Assembly (NCBI RefSeq): GCF_000740775.1
Contig: NZ_JFGS01000021.1
Location: 1-64,000, forward strand
Direction of reading: 5' to 3'
Origin: Haematobacter missouriensis
Lineage (GTDB): Bacteria > Pseudomonadota > Alphaproteobacteria > Rhodobacterales > Rhodobacteraceae
Length of the DNA stretch: 64,000 bases
Shown: in pieces, positions 39,844 through 48,840 of the stretch
How the letters are laid out: each line of letters opens with the position of its first letter
Numbering within the stretch: the stretch's first letter is position 1
The notes under the pieces: generated by a model
Told to the model about the DNA's origin: nothing
What the model saw: the letters and a program-made list of their open reading frames with translations, nothing else
Database searches by the model: none
Made by a program: the position numbers and the translations under genes

Positions 39844-40185
39844 ATGTTGTACACCTTTGCGGAATTCCAGATTCAGGGCTATGTCGGCCGCAGAACCGAG
39901 CTTGGCGGCGGCAAGGTCCTGAAGGTCAGCATCGCCGCAACCGACAGCTGGAAGGACAAGGACAGCGGCGAGTTGCGCGAGCGCACTGACTGGAACACCG
40001 TCACCCTCTTCGAGCGCAGCACCGCAGGTTTCGCCTGGCTGAAGGAGAACCTGAAACCCGGCGACCTCGTCCATGTGAGGGGGCGGATCGGCGAGAGCAA
40101 TTACGCCAAGGACGGGCAGACCGTCTATCAAACCTCGCTCACGGCTGATCGATTTGCAGTCGTGCCGGTCGGGAAGGATGGGTAA
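39844..40185 (+). CDS. ssb: Plasmid single-stranded DNA-binding protein
   Basis: 113-residue OB-fold protein of the SSB family, shorter than chromosomal SSB because the acidic tail is missing. Family strings: GYVGRRTELGGGKVLKVSIA and DWNTVTLFE, then GDLVHVRGRIGESNYAKDGQ. It may coat the strand that enters on conjugation and damp SOS induction. Start ATG at 39844 behind AGGAAAG. It closes the virB operon, 53 bp after virB6. Confidence 0.9.
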   Translation: MLYTFAEFQIQGYVGRRTELGGGKVLKVSIAATDSWKDKDSGELRERTDWNTVTLFERSTAGFAWLKENLKPGDLVHVRGRIGESNYAKDGQTVYQTSLTADRFAVVPVGKDG

Positions 40186-40432
40186 GGGTTGCGCTGCCAC
40201 CCGCCTTCGCAGAGGCCTTTTGCACCAGATGTATCTCGCTGGCTATTCGGGCCGCCTACCGCCACGCTGGCTGCGTCTGCTGCTGGCCGGCTTGTGCTGG
40301 CACCGGGCGTGGCTGCTCGGGCGATTGGGCTTCTTCGTTGAGAACGGGATAGGCTACGGACCTGCCAATCCCTATCCCGGTTACTTTTCGACCGAGAACC
40401 GGGAGAAGGCGTCCCCTCAAAAGGTGCCGTAG
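40178..40432 (+). CDS. Small basic protein, function unknown
   Basis: 84 residues starting at the ATG at 40178, overlapping the ssb stop with GGGAAGG close by. It is Arg/Leu/Trp-rich (RLPPRWLRLLLAGLCWHRAW), possibly membrane-associated, with a Gly/Pro/Tyr-rich end (GIGYGPANPYPGYFS). Inside it an inverted repeat (GGGATAGG 40346-40353, CCTATCCC 40371-40378) could act as a weak terminator. May be a spurious frame. Confidence 0.4.
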   Translation: MGKGCAATRLRRGLLHQMYLAGYSGRLPPRWLRLLLAGLCWHRAWLLGRLGFFVENGIGYGPANPYPGYFSTENREKASPQKVP

Positions 40433-40481
40433 TGATCTGCGCCTGGTAGATAGGCCAGTAACAGGGTCTTCCGGCTGTCAG

Positions 40482-40904
40482 TCACACGCTGACCCAAGGG
40501 TTAAGCAAGATCACCCTTGTGTCCTTGAAATCACCGGTGTTGCGGGTCACGACAGTGAAACCATGGACCAGCCCCGTCGCCGCTATCAGCGCGTCCCGTT
40601 CTGATCTCGGATCAGGAACATGGAGACCCGCGCATCGCAGTGCCACGCTCGTATCTACCGGCAAAACCCGCTCCTGGAACTCCGGCAGGACCCGTTCTGC
40701 GAACCATGCCCGGAGCAAGGCTCCCTGCGCCGCATCGTGCCGCTCGATGCGGCGCACACCGATATCAAGTTCCATCACCGTAATTGCCGAAATGAACAGT
40801 GCCCCGGCATCCTGACCGCTCAGCCATGCGGTGACATTGGCATCGGCTCTGCCATCCCCCGCTTTGCGCAACTCGGAAATCACATTGGTGTCGAGCAGGA
40901 ACAT
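40482..40904 (-). CDS. vapC: VapC/FitB-type PIN-domain toxin
   Basis: 140-residue PIN-domain RNase. Acidic active-site residues are placed as in the family: Asp5 in LLDTNVISELR, Glu in ITVMELDIG, Asp in PRSERDALIAATGL and Asp near the end in TRNTGDF. Targets of VapC toxins are usually tRNA or rRNA. It follows the antitoxin directly (TGATG overlap), so the pair is co-expressed and likely serves plasmid maintenance. Confidence 0.92.
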   Translation of the reverse strand: MFLLDTNVISELRKAGDGRADANVTAWLSGQDAGALFISAITVMELDIGVRRIERHDAAQGALLRAWFAERVLPEFQERVLPVDTSVALRCAGLHVPDPRSERDALIAATGLVHGFTVVTRNTGDFKDTRVILLNPWVSV

Positions 40905-41158
40905 CAGGACAGATCGGCCGGTCGGGACATGATCTCAGCCTTTGTAGGTTCGAATTCGATGTCAGACAGTCCAGGCACCGCAAGCGCATCGAGGATGTTG
41001 CGGCGCTGTCCGCTCATCTGCTGATACTGGGCAAAGCTCATAAGGACATGGGCCGGCCGGCCTCTGTCCGTGATGAACACGGGCCCGTCAAGCGCCGCGC
41101 GTTTCGCCCGGGCCAGATCCTGGTTCAGTTCGCGGCTGCTGATCGTATGAATCGTCAC
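40904..41158 (-). CDS. vapB: Phd/YefM-type antitoxin
   Basis: 84-residue antitoxin. The N-terminal DNA-binding fold shows TISSRELNQDLARAKRAA and GPVFITDRGRPAHVLMSF; the C-terminal tail (EFEPTKAEIMSRP) should wrap the toxin. The GTG at 41158 has GGAGG five bases upstream; an in-frame GTG at 41170 lies in that ribosome site. Expected to repress its own operon. Confidence 0.9.
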   Translation of the reverse strand: MTIHTISSRELNQDLARAKRAALDGPVFITDRGRPAHVLMSFAQYQQMSGQRRNILDALAVPGLSDIEFEPTKAEIMSRPADLS

Positions 41159-41423
41159 GGCGGCCTCCACTTGTGGTTACGTTACTACATGTGGAGCCCG
41201 CGACGAAAGTCAAGGCAGGGGATCTTGGCGATCAGTTTTCTGCGGATGAGCGGAAAGGGCGGAAAGCTGACGCTCGCTGCGGTTGCAGCGAGCTTATGGG
41301 AAGATCGAGCAAACGGACCTTGGTCACAAAAAACTCTAATGGATCCTTCTATTCGTAAGTTCCACTTGCTTTCCCTTCGAGCGTCTTACTCTGCCTCGTT
41401 ACCTTTAATGAGCAGCTCTTCTA

Positions 41424-42264
41424 GGCTCCAGACCCATTGATTTCCGGCCTTTGTCGTGATTCAGGCTCCGCGAGGAGACCTGATCGATGAGCAACCTTTT
41501 CTGGCTGACGGAGGCGCAGATGGCGCGGCTCCGGCCCTTCTTTCCGAAGAGCCACGGCAAGCCCCGCGTCGATGATCGTCGCGTGTTAAGCGGCATAATC
41601 TTTATTAATCGCAATGGCTTGCGATGGTGTGACGCGCCGAAGAAATATGGCCCGGCAAAGACCCTCTACAACCGTTGGAAGCGTTGGAGCGACAATGGGG
41701 TCTTTGCCCGGATCATGGTCGGCCTGGCCACTGAGCGCGCCGAACACAAGACGATCATGATCGATGCGACCTATCTCAAGGCACATCGCACGGCGTCGAG
41801 CCTGTGCGTGAAAAAGGGGGGCGCGGGCGCCAGATCGGGCGCACCAAAGGCGGCATGAACACCAAGCTGCACGCCGTCGCCGATGCCAAGGGGCGCCCGA
41901 TCGGGTTCTTCATGTCGGCCGGCCAGGTCAGCGATTACACCGGCGCGGCGGCGCTGTTGGGCAGCCTGCCGAAAGCGGGTTGGCTGCTGGCCGACAGGGG
42001 CTATGATGCCGATTGGTTCAGAGAGGCGTTGAAAGACAAGGGGATAAAGGTCTGCATCCCGGGCCGGAAGTCTCGCAAGAAGGCGGTGAAATACGACAAG
42101 AGGCGCTACAAACGGCGCAACCGCATCGAGATCATGTTCGGCCGCCTGAAGGATTGGCGGCGCGTCGCGACCCGATACGACCGGTGCCCGGAAACCTTCT
42201 TCTCTGCGATCATCCTAGCCGCAACCGTCTTGTTCTGGCTGTGAAACTCAATGAGTCTGGACCC
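41424..42264 (+). mobile_element. IS5-family insertion sequence (IS427-like), 841 bp
   Basis: Bounded by 17-bp inverted repeats GGCTCCAGACCCATTGA (41424-41440) and, reverse-complemented, GGGTCCAGACTCATTGA (42248-42264), matching at 15 of 17. A TA dinucleotide flanks each side (41422-41423, 42265-42266), the target duplication usual for the IS427 group. Contains one two-frame transposase. Appears complete. Confidence 0.85.
41487..42244 (+). CDS. IS5-family transposase made by -1 frameshift
   Basis: The first frame (41487-41858) holds the N-terminal domain and first catalytic Asp (TIMIDATYLKAHRTASS). The second (in phase from about 41804 to 42244) holds LLADRGYDADWF with the second Asp and RIEIMFGRLKDW with the Glu. 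They join by a -1 shift at A5G6 (41811-41821), after SSLCVKK. Two-frame transposases with such A/G slippery runs are normal in the IS427 group, so this is probably programmed and the element active. ATG at 41487 follows GAGGAG. Confidence 0.85.
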
Positions 42265-42370
42265 TAAGGGCGTCATCATCACCATCGCGCGCCGGCTGAT
42301 CACTATCGCAATTGCCGTCCTGAAAACAGGCGAGGTATGGCATCTAGAGGTTGATCAATAGACACAATCG

Positions 42371-43576
42371 CTAGCCGACCAGCGCCGAGATGATCAGCGC
42401 GTTGACGATATCGATGAAAAAGCCGCAGACCAGCGGCACGATCACAAAGGCCCGGTGCGCCGCGCCATGTTGCTGCGCCACGGCGGTCATATTGGCGATG
42501 GCGGTGGCGGTTGAGCCGAGCGTGATACCGCCAAACCCGGCCGAGATCACCGCCGCCTCATAATCGCGCCCCATCGCGGGGAACACGACCCAAATCGTGA
42601 ATCCGACCGTCAGCAGGATCTGCATCACAAGGGCGGCGGTAATGAACAGAAGGACGCCGTTCAGCTCCCAGACCTGCAGGCCCATCAGCGCCATGATCAG
42701 GAAAAGCCCGAGTGACAGATCCGAGATCAGCGCCAGCGCATCATCGACCCCAGGCCAGATCCGCCGCACTAACCGCCTCGGGGCCAGCGGCAAAAGGTTG
42801 CGCAGCACGATCCCCGCGACAAGGCAGCTGACAAAGGCTGGAAGCGTGACGCCGGCCGCCGTGATCGCCTCATGCAGCGCCAGCCCGATCAGCACGGTGA
42901 CATTCAGCGCCAGGATCGACCAGAGGATGCAGAAGTAATCCATCCGGACCGCGCGCCCCTCATTCGGAACGCCGATGTCCAGATCGCGCTTGTTTTCCGC
43001 CTTCAGCCCGCCCCGCCGGATCAGGAGCGCCGCAATCAGCCCGCCGATCACACAGGCCGCGATTAGCCCGACAGTATTGGCCGCGACCCCCAGTTCCAGC
43101 GCATTCGTGATCCCCAGCTTTTCGGCGAATATCGGTGCCCAGGCCAGCGTGGTGCCAACGCCGCCGGTCAGCGAAACCGAGCCGACCATCAGCCCGGTCT
43201 TCGGCTCCATTCCAAAGAGCCTCGCCAGCCCCATCCCCGCGAAGTTCTGCAAAAGGATGAAGCTGGTCGCAAGGATCAACAGGATCACCAACGGCCTGCC
43301 CCCCGCAAGCAGCGTGCGGATATCGGATTTCAGCCCGATACCGGCAAAGAACACCAGCAGCAGGAAATCACGGATCCCCACCTCGAATGAGACCTTCAGA
43401 TCGAACAGCGCCCAGAGGAGCCCCGTTACCGCGATACAGAGAAAGCCGCCCGCCACCGGCTCGGGGATCGAATAGCGGCGCAGAAGATCAATGTTCAGGG
43501 TCAGGATCTTGCCCGCGATCAGCAAGACCACGGCAAGATTGAAGGAATGGAAGGGATGAACCGTAAAGAAGGTCAC
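42371..43576 (-). CDS. gltS: Sodium/glutamate symporter GltS
   Basis: 401-residue membrane carrier of the ESS family. Ten or more hydrophobic segments, the two pore-loop Gly-rich repeats typical of the family (SLTGGVGTTLAWAP and SAGFGGITLGSTATAIANM), and normal length. Imports glutamate with sodium. It is on the same strand as the fabI-ackA-pta-phaC genes, 92 bp downstream of fabI, with a GC palindrome (43650-43661) in between, so it could be the last gene of that operon or separate. Confidence 0.93.
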   Translation of the reverse strand: MTFFTVHPFHSFNLAVVLLIAGKILTLNIDLLRRYSIPEPVAGGFLCIAVTGLLWALFDLKVSFEVGIRDFLLLVFFAGIGLKSDIRTLLAGGRPLVILLILATSFILLQNFAGMGLARLFGMEPKTGLMVGSVSLTGGVGTTLAWAPIFAEKLGITNALELGVAANTVGLIAACVIGGLIAALLIRRGGLKAENKRDLDIGVPNEGRAVRMDYFCILWSILALNVTVLIGLALHEAITAAGVTLPAFVSCLVAGIVLRNLLPLAPRRLVRRIWPGVDDALALISDLSLGLFLIMALMGLQVWELNGVLLFITAALVMQILLTVGFTIWVVFPAMGRDYEAAVISAGFGGITLGSTATAIANMTAVAQQHGAAHRAFVIVPLVCGFFIDIVNALIISALVG

Positions 43577-43668
43577 GCGGCGGCGCCTGTCAGAATGCTG
43601 TCAACTGATGTTGATTCCGCTTTGCCCCGGATCCGCCTTCCGGTCAAGGGCGGGGCCCCGCGCCTGCC

Positions 43669-44433
43669 TCAGGCGGTGGTGTGAAATCCGTTATCGGCAT
43701 AGACCACCGATCCGCTCATGGGACTTGCGGCCTCGGTTGCCAGAAAGGCCGCCAGCGTACCGATCTCTTCGATGCTTACCAGTTTTCCCGCAGGCGTACG
43801 GGCGCGAATCTTATCCATCAGCGCATCGAACCGGTCGATCCCCGAGGCGGCGCGGGTCTTGACCGGACCGGTTGAAAGCGAAAAGGCACGAATCCCTTCG
43901 CCCGCCAGATCGGCCGCCGCATAGCGGACCGAAGCCTCCAGCGCGGCCTTTACCGGACCCATGAGGTTGTAATTCTCGACCACCCGATCCGCGCCGTAAA
44001 AGCTGACCGTGATCAGCGAACCACCCGCCTGCATCAAAGGCCGCGCCAGCCGCGCCATGCGCAGGAAGGAGTGGCAAGAGATATCCATCGCCGTCGCAAA
44101 ACCTTCGGCCGAAGCGTTGACAACGCTGGTGTGCAGATCCTCGCGCGGGGCGAAGGCGATGGCATGAAGCAGAAAATCAAGCCGCCCCCATTCAGCGGTA
44201 ATGCGGTCAAACACGGCTTCCAACTGGCCGGGTTCACGCACATCGCAAGGAAGGAACAGCGGCGCACCCACTTCCTGCGCCACGGGTTCGACCCATGGCC
44301 GGGCCTTTTCATTAAGAAAGGTCAGCGCCAGCTCTGCCCCCGCCGCGCGAAAGGCCCTGGCGCAACCGGCGGCGATGCTGGCCTCATTCGCCACGCCAAC
44401 CACGAGGCCGCGTTTGCCTTTCAGATCAATCAT
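43669..44433 (-). CDS. fabI: FabI-type enoyl-ACP reductase
   Basis: 254-residue short-chain dehydrogenase-fold reductase. The NAD-binding start GKRGLVVGVANEASIA, LHAIAFAP and the SAGTMxxK-type centre are recognisable. The active-site pair appears as Tyr in SFYGADRVVENYN and Lys in GPVKAALEAS, in the FabI spacing (Tyr-x6-Tyr-x-x-x-x-x-x-Lys). Being in an operon with PHA synthase, phosphate acetyltransferase and acetate kinase, it is a specialised second copy rather than the housekeeping enzyme. Overlaps ackA by four bases. Confidence 0.88.
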   Translation of the reverse strand: MIDLKGKRGLVVGVANEASIAAGCARAFRAAGAELALTFLNEKARPWVEPVAQEVGAPLFLPCDVREPGQLEAVFDRITAEWGRLDFLLHAIAFAPREDLHTSVVNASAEGFATAMDISCHSFLRMARLARPLMQAGGSLITVSFYGADRVVENYNLMGPVKAALEASVRYAAADLAGEGIRAFSLSTGPVKTRAASGIDRFDALMDKIRARTPAGKLVSIEEIGTLAAFLATEAASPMSGSVVYADNGFHTTA

Positions 44434-45599
44434 GTCGCTGCCTCTTCGCTGACGGCCTCCTGGGCGATGATGCTTTCCTCATCGGTCGGAATGACAAGAA
44501 GCTGCACCCGGCTGGCGGCGGTGCTGATCCTGCGCGACCCTGCTTCATTGGCATCGGGGTCAAGCTCTGCCCCAAGCCAGGCCAGCCGCGCGGCGACACG
44601 GGCGCGGATACCGGGCTGATGCTCGCCGATTCCTGCCGTGAAGACCAGCGCATCGATCCCGCCCATGCTGGTCGCCAACCGTGCCACCTCGCCCGCGATG
44701 CGCAGGCAAAAGAGGTCGATCGCCTCGGCAGCCTCTGGGCGCGTGCTGGCCATCAGCTCGCGGCTGTCAGCCTCGAAACCCGACACGCCCAGAAGGCCGC
44801 TTTCACGATAGAGCATGGTCTCGACCTGTTTCAGGCTTTGCCCCATTTCGCCCATCAGATGCAGGATCACGCCGGGGTCCAGCGCACCCGAACGCGTCGC
44901 CATCGGGATGCCGTCCAGCGTCGAAAACCCCATCGAGCTGTCGATGCTCTTGCCGCCCCGGATCGCACAAAGGCTTGCGCCGCTGCCCAGATGTGCGGCG
45001 ACCACCTTTGCATCGGTGGCCAGATCGCCCAGTTGCCCGGCGATATAGCGGTAGGAGAGACCATGAAAGCCATAGCGCTTGATCCCCTGATCATAAAGCG
45101 CGCGCGGCAGGGCAAAGCGGCGGATCAGGGGCGGGTTGGTGGCATGAAACGCCGTGTCGAAAGAGGCTGTCTGTGGCACATCGGGGTAAAGCCCCCGCAT
45201 CGCCCGGATCAGCGCAAGGCTTTGCGGCTGATGCAGCGGCGCAAGCCGCGCCAGCGCGTCGATCTGCGCGATCACCTGATCGGTGATCCGGGCTGGTCCT
45301 GTGAAGACATCGCCGCCATGCACAACCCGATGGCCGATCACCGCAAGGCGCGAAAGATTGAAATGCCCGGCCAGCCAGGCAAAAGCCTGGTTCAGCACGG
45401 CTGTCAGATCGCCGGGATCCGCTGTGATCGGGCCTGAAAAGGTCTTGCCCTCGCGCGTCAGGCGCACTTCGAAAGGCTCATCGCGGAAATCGATCACGCC
45501 CGACGCCAGCGGGCGCGGCGCGGCGGCCTCCAGTGCGTAAAACCCCAGCTTGATAGTCGAGGATCCGGTGTTGAATGTCAGGATCAGATCGCGGGTCAC
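44430..45599 (-). CDS. ackA: Acetate kinase
   Basis: 389-residue ASKHA-fold kinase that turns acetyl phosphate and ADP into acetate and ATP. Motifs: LTFNTGSSTIKLGFY at the start, GHRVVHGGDVF, RYGFHGLSYRYIA and AHLGSGASLCAI, and FTAGIGEHQPGIR. Complete. It overlaps the pta-type gene (45596) and fabI by four bases each, so the four genes form one transcript. Completes an acetyl-CoA to acetate route giving ATP by substrate-level phosphorylation. Confidence 0.96.
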   Translation of the reverse strand: MTRDLILTFNTGSSTIKLGFYALEAAAPRPLASGVIDFRDEPFEVRLTREGKTFSGPITADPGDLTAVLNQAFAWLAGHFNLSRLAVIGHRVVHGGDVFTGPARITDQVIAQIDALARLAPLHQPQSLALIRAMRGLYPDVPQTASFDTAFHATNPPLIRRFALPRALYDQGIKRYGFHGLSYRYIAGQLGDLATDAKVVAAHLGSGASLCAIRGGKSIDSSMGFSTLDGIPMATRSGALDPGVILHLMGEMGQSLKQVETMLYRESGLLGVSGFEADSRELMASTRPEAAEAIDLFCLRIAGEVARLATSMGGIDALVFTAGIGEHQPGIRARVAARLAWLGAELDPDANEAGSRRISTAASRVQLLVIPTDEESIIAQEAVSEEAAT

Positions 45600-46990
45600 G
45601 CCTTCCCCTCCGCTTTGCGGACCGCGACCAGCTTGGCCAGCGCAGCCGAGGCGATGCGGGCCGATAAAGGATCCGCCCGGCTTGTCAGAACGATTGGCAC
45701 CCGTGCGCCCAGAACCAGCCCCGCGGCCGTGGCGCCCGCGAAATAGATCAGCTGTTTGGCAAGCATGTTCCCGGCCTCGAGATCCGGCACCAGAAGAATA
45801 TCGGCCTCGCCCGCCACCTGCGAGACGATGCCCTTCGTCGCCACCGCCTCGGGGCTGATCGCATTGTCGAAGGCCAGCGGCCCGTCAACCAGCGCGCCCG
45901 TGATCTGGCCTCGAGCCGCCATCACCGTCAGCGCGGCGGCATCCAGCGTGGCGGGCATCGTCGCGTTCACCGTCTCGACCGCCGCCAGCACCGCGACCTT
46001 CGGCTGATCGCGCCCCAGAAGCCGCATCAGATCGACGGCATTCTGGCAGATGTCGCGCTTATGCTCCAATGTCGGTGCGATATTGATCGCGGCATCGGTG
46101 ACGATCACCGGCTTGCGATAGGCGGGCACATCCATCGCATAGACATGGCTGATCCGGCGTTCGGTGCGCAGGCCGCCGCTTTTCGAAACCACCGCCGCAA
46201 GCAGTTCATCGGAATGCAGGCTGCCCTTGACCAGCACCTGGACGTTGCCACAGGCCGCCAGTTCCACCGCCCGCGCCGCCGCTGCATGGCTGTGCTCTGT
46301 CTCCTCGATCCGGAAGCCGTCAAGCGAGACCCCGGCCTCGGCGGCCGCCGCGCGAATCTTTGCGCCGGGACCGATCAGGATCGGGTCAAGCAGGCCTTCG
46401 TCGCGCACCTCGATCGCGCCAAGGATCGCGGATTTCGAACAGGGATGCACCACCGCCGCCCGCACCGGGGGCAATGCGCGGGCCTCTTCGACAAAGCCCT
46501 GCCAGCGCCCCTTCGGCAAGACCACCGCCTCGGGAAGGTCACCCGGCACCCAGGTCACCTGCTCGACCGGGGCCAGCACCAGCGCCTCGCCCGAAAGCAC
46601 CACCTCGCCCCGCTGATTGCGGGCGGTGGTCGTCAGGCGGACACGGTTCTTGCCCTCGATCAGCTCGGCCACTTCAACTTCGGCGGTGATGGTATCGCCT
46701 GGCGAAACCGGCTTGTTAAAGCGGATCTGCTGGTCGAGATAGATCGTCCCCGGCCCCGGCAGGCGGGTGCCCAGCACCGCCGAAATCAGCGCCGCAGTCC
46801 ACATGCCGTGCACCACGACATGGCCAAACGGCCCATGGGCGGCGAAACCGGCATCCAGATGCGCGGGGTTGGCGTCGCCGGAAACAGCGGCGAACAATTC
46901 AATATCCTTGGGACCGACGTGGCGGACAAGACTGGCGCGGTCGCCGATTTTCATCTGGTGAAACAGATAGTTGGTCAGAGTGCCGGTCAT
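45596..46990 (-). CDS. pta: Bifunctional MaoC-like hydratase / phosphate acetyltransferase
   Basis: 464 residues. Residues 1-~145 are a MaoC (R-specific enoyl-CoA hydratase) fold: FAAVSGDANPAHLDAGFAA with the hydratase Asp/His and FGHVVVHGMWTAALISAV. Residues ~160-464 are a phosphotransacetylase: LVKGSLHSDELLAAVV and, near the end, AGNMLAKQLIYFAGATAAG. The ATG at 46990 follows AGAGGTGACAAG; an open frame extends to 47233 but is shadow of phaC. It could both supply R-3-hydroxyacyl-CoA to the polymer synthase upstream and convert acetyl-CoA to acetyl phosphate for AckA downstream. Confidence 0.9.
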   Translation of the reverse strand: MTGTLTNYLFHQMKIGDRASLVRHVGPKDIELFAAVSGDANPAHLDAGFAAHGPFGHVVVHGMWTAALISAVLGTRLPGPGTIYLDQQIRFNKPVSPGDTITAEVEVAELIEGKNRVRLTTTARNQRGEVVLSGEALVLAPVEQVTWVPGDLPEAVVLPKGRWQGFVEEARALPPVRAAVVHPCSKSAILGAIEVRDEGLLDPILIGPGAKIRAAAAEAGVSLDGFRIEETEHSHAAAARAVELAACGNVQVLVKGSLHSDELLAAVVSKSGGLRTERRISHVYAMDVPAYRKPVIVTDAAINIAPTLEHKRDICQNAVDLMRLLGRDQPKVAVLAAVETVNATMPATLDAAALTVMAARGQITGALVDGPLAFDNAISPEAVATKGIVSQVAGEADILLVPDLEAGNMLAKQLIYFAGATAAGLVLGARVPIVLTSRADPLSARIASAALAKLVAVRKAEGKA

Positions 46991-46994
46991 CTTG

Positions 46995-48752
46995 TCACCT
47001 CTGGAAAACATATGTGCCGGGCGCATCTGCCAGCGCGTTGCCCATTGCGGGCGGCGCGGCGGGGGCACCCGAACGCGCGGCAAGCCAGGCCTGCCAGGGC
47101 GTCCACCACGAACCCTCGGTTGCAGGATTGGCCTCGACCCAGGTCTCGGGCGGCAAAAGCGCGTCGTCATGGGCGCGGGTCGCCAGCCGGTAGCGGCGGC
47201 GCGGGTGACCGGGAGGAGAGACGATCCCCGCATTATGCCCGCCCGACGTCAGCGCGAAAGTCACCTCGCAATCGGTGAACTGGTGGATTTTGTAGACCGA
47301 CTTCCAGGGTGCGACATGATCGCGCTCGGTCCCGACGGCAAAGATCGGCACCCGGATGTTCTGCAACAGAACTGTCTTGCCCCCGGCGGTGAAGCGTCCC
47401 GAAGAAAGCTCATTATTCAGATAAAGCCTGCGCAGATATTCGGCATGCATCCGATAGGGCATCCGGGTGCTGTCGGCATTCCAGGCCATGAGATCATTCA
47501 TCGCCGTCCGCTCGCCCATCATGTAATCGCGCACCATCCGGGACCAGATGAGGTCATTCGAGCGCAAAAGCTGAAACGCCCCCGCCATCTGATCGGCAGA
47601 GAGATAGCCGCGGTTCCACATCATGCTTTCAAGAAGATGCAGCTGGCTTGGGTCGATGAACAACGCAAGCTCGCCCGGTTCGGCGAAATCGACCTGCGCG
47701 GCAAGCAGCGTCAGCGAGGCGAGACGCGCGTCCCCCTTCCCCGCCATGGCAGCCGCCGCGATCGACAGCAAAGTGCCACCCAGACAATAGCCGGTGGCGT
47801 GGATTTTCTGATCGGGCATTAGACGGGTGATCTCATCCAACGCGGCCATCACGCCCAGCCGGCGATAATCCTCCAGCGTCAGATCACGATCCTCTGCACC
47901 CGGATTGCGCCAGGAAATGGCGAAAACCGTGTGGCCCTGCGCCACCAGCCAGCGGATCAGTGAATTCTCCGGGCTGAGGTCGAGGATATAGTATTTCATG
48001 ATCCAGGCCGGAACGATCAGCACCGGCTCGGGGTGCACGGTTTCTGTCGTGGGCGTATACTGGATCAGTTCGATCAGGTGGTTGCGGAAGATTACCTTGC
48101 CCGGCGTCACCGCCACATCGCGACCCGGTGTAAAGGCCTCGACACCCTCTGGCGGCTCCTGCCGGATCTGGCGGACGACGTCCTGCAGCCAGTTCTGCCA
48201 GCCCTTCACAAGGTTCATGCCTCCGGTAGCCCAGGTCCGTGCCACAACCTCGGGATTGGTAAAAGGGTTGTTCGAAGGCGCACAGACATCAAGGATCTGT
48301 TTCGCGGCAAAAGACACCACATCCTCGTGGTGCTTCGTCACGCCCGGAACCTCATGGGTGACGTTATGCAGCCATTGCTGCTGCAGCAGGAAAGCCTGCG
48401 ACATCCAGCTGAAGGGCGGTTTCGCCCAGGCTTCACCGGCGAAACGGCGGTCGCCCGGCAAGGGCGTGATGACCGGCGCGGCCTGCGGATCCATCGCCGA
48501 GGCCATCAGATGCGCCATGAGACGCTGCCATTTGCGGCCCGCCTTGACGCCCAGTTCCATCTGCTTGCCCGGTGCCTGCGCCAGATGAAAGGCCCAGTCG
48601 ACATAGGCCATCATCAGCGAGCCGGGCGAAACCCCGCCGCTGAGCTGTCCCGAGAGCGCCTCTCGTATGCGGTCAACGGCCTGAAAAGCCTCGATGCCAA
48701 GGCTTTCATCGCCGGTTGCACCCGAGCCATCTGATTTGGGAGTAAGGGCCAT
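46995..48752 (-). CDS. phaC: Class I polyhydroxyalkanoate synthase
   Basis: 585-residue alpha/beta-hydrolase-fold polymerase that links 3-hydroxyacyl-CoA units into PHA at granule surfaces. The lipase-like box is GYCLGG with the nucleophilic Cys near residue 322. The other members of the triad fit Asp in VGTERDHVAPW and His in SGGHNAGIV. Family strings WSWMSQ-like and NPLTNP-like (NNPFTNPEVV) are present. First gene of the phaC-pta-ackA-fabI operon. Its leader has an FNR-type dyad and two further dyads. Confidence 0.93.
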   Translation of the reverse strand: MALTPKSDGSGATGDESLGIEAFQAVDRIREALSGQLSGGVSPGSLMMAYVDWAFHLAQAPGKQMELGVKAGRKWQRLMAHLMASAMDPQAAPVITPLPGDRRFAGEAWAKPPFSWMSQAFLLQQQWLHNVTHEVPGVTKHHEDVVSFAAKQILDVCAPSNNPFTNPEVVARTWATGGMNLVKGWQNWLQDVVRQIRQEPPEGVEAFTPGRDVAVTPGKVIFRNHLIELIQYTPTTETVHPEPVLIVPAWIMKYYILDLSPENSLIRWLVAQGHTVFAISWRNPGAEDRDLTLEDYRRLGVMAALDEITRLMPDQKIHATGYCLGGTLLSIAAAAMAGKGDARLASLTLLAAQVDFAEPGELALFIDPSQLHLLESMMWNRGYLSADQMAGAFQLLRSNDLIWSRMVRDYMMGERTAMNDLMAWNADSTRMPYRMHAEYLRRLYLNNELSSGRFTAGGKTVLLQNIRVPIFAVGTERDHVAPWKSVYKIHQFTDCEVTFALTSGGHNAGIVSPPGHPRRRYRLATRAHDDALLPPETWVEANPATEGSWWTPWQAWLAARSGAPAAPPAMGNALADAPGTYVFQR

Positions 48753-48792
48753 GTCGCGTCTCCAATTTACCGGCGGAAGTTAGCACAGAACT

Positions 48793-48808
48793 ATCAACGA
48801 GTGTTGAT
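48793..48808. promoter_or_regulatory. Dyad ATCAAC-N4-GTTGAT before phaC
   Basis: Perfect six-base arms at 48793-48798 and 48803-48808. It overlaps the FNR-type dyad, so two factors might compete or one might bind in either register. Confidence 0.4.
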
Positions 48809-48817
48809 CGAAATCAA
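48804..48817 (-). promoter_or_regulatory. FNR/FnrL box before the phaC operon
   Basis: TTGAT-CGAA-ATCAA, a full match to the FNR consensus TTGAT-N4-ATCAA. Its centre is about 58 bp upstream of the phaC start, which fits activation under low oxygen. Confidence 0.7.
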
Positions 48818-48820
48818 AGA

Positions 48821-48840
48821 GTTCAAGATTTTTCTTGAAC
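48821..48840. promoter_or_regulatory. Perfect dyad GTTCAAGA-TTTT-TCTTGAAC
   Basis: Eight-base perfect arms around TTTT, just upstream of the FNR box. It could be a terminator-like hairpin for reading from upstream or a regulator site; which is not clear. Confidence 0.45.

Noticed and set aside
41804-42244. Two separate IS5 genes or a broken transposase
   Set aside because: The -1 offset at A5G6 with catalytic residues on both sides fits the programmed frameshift known for this IS group.
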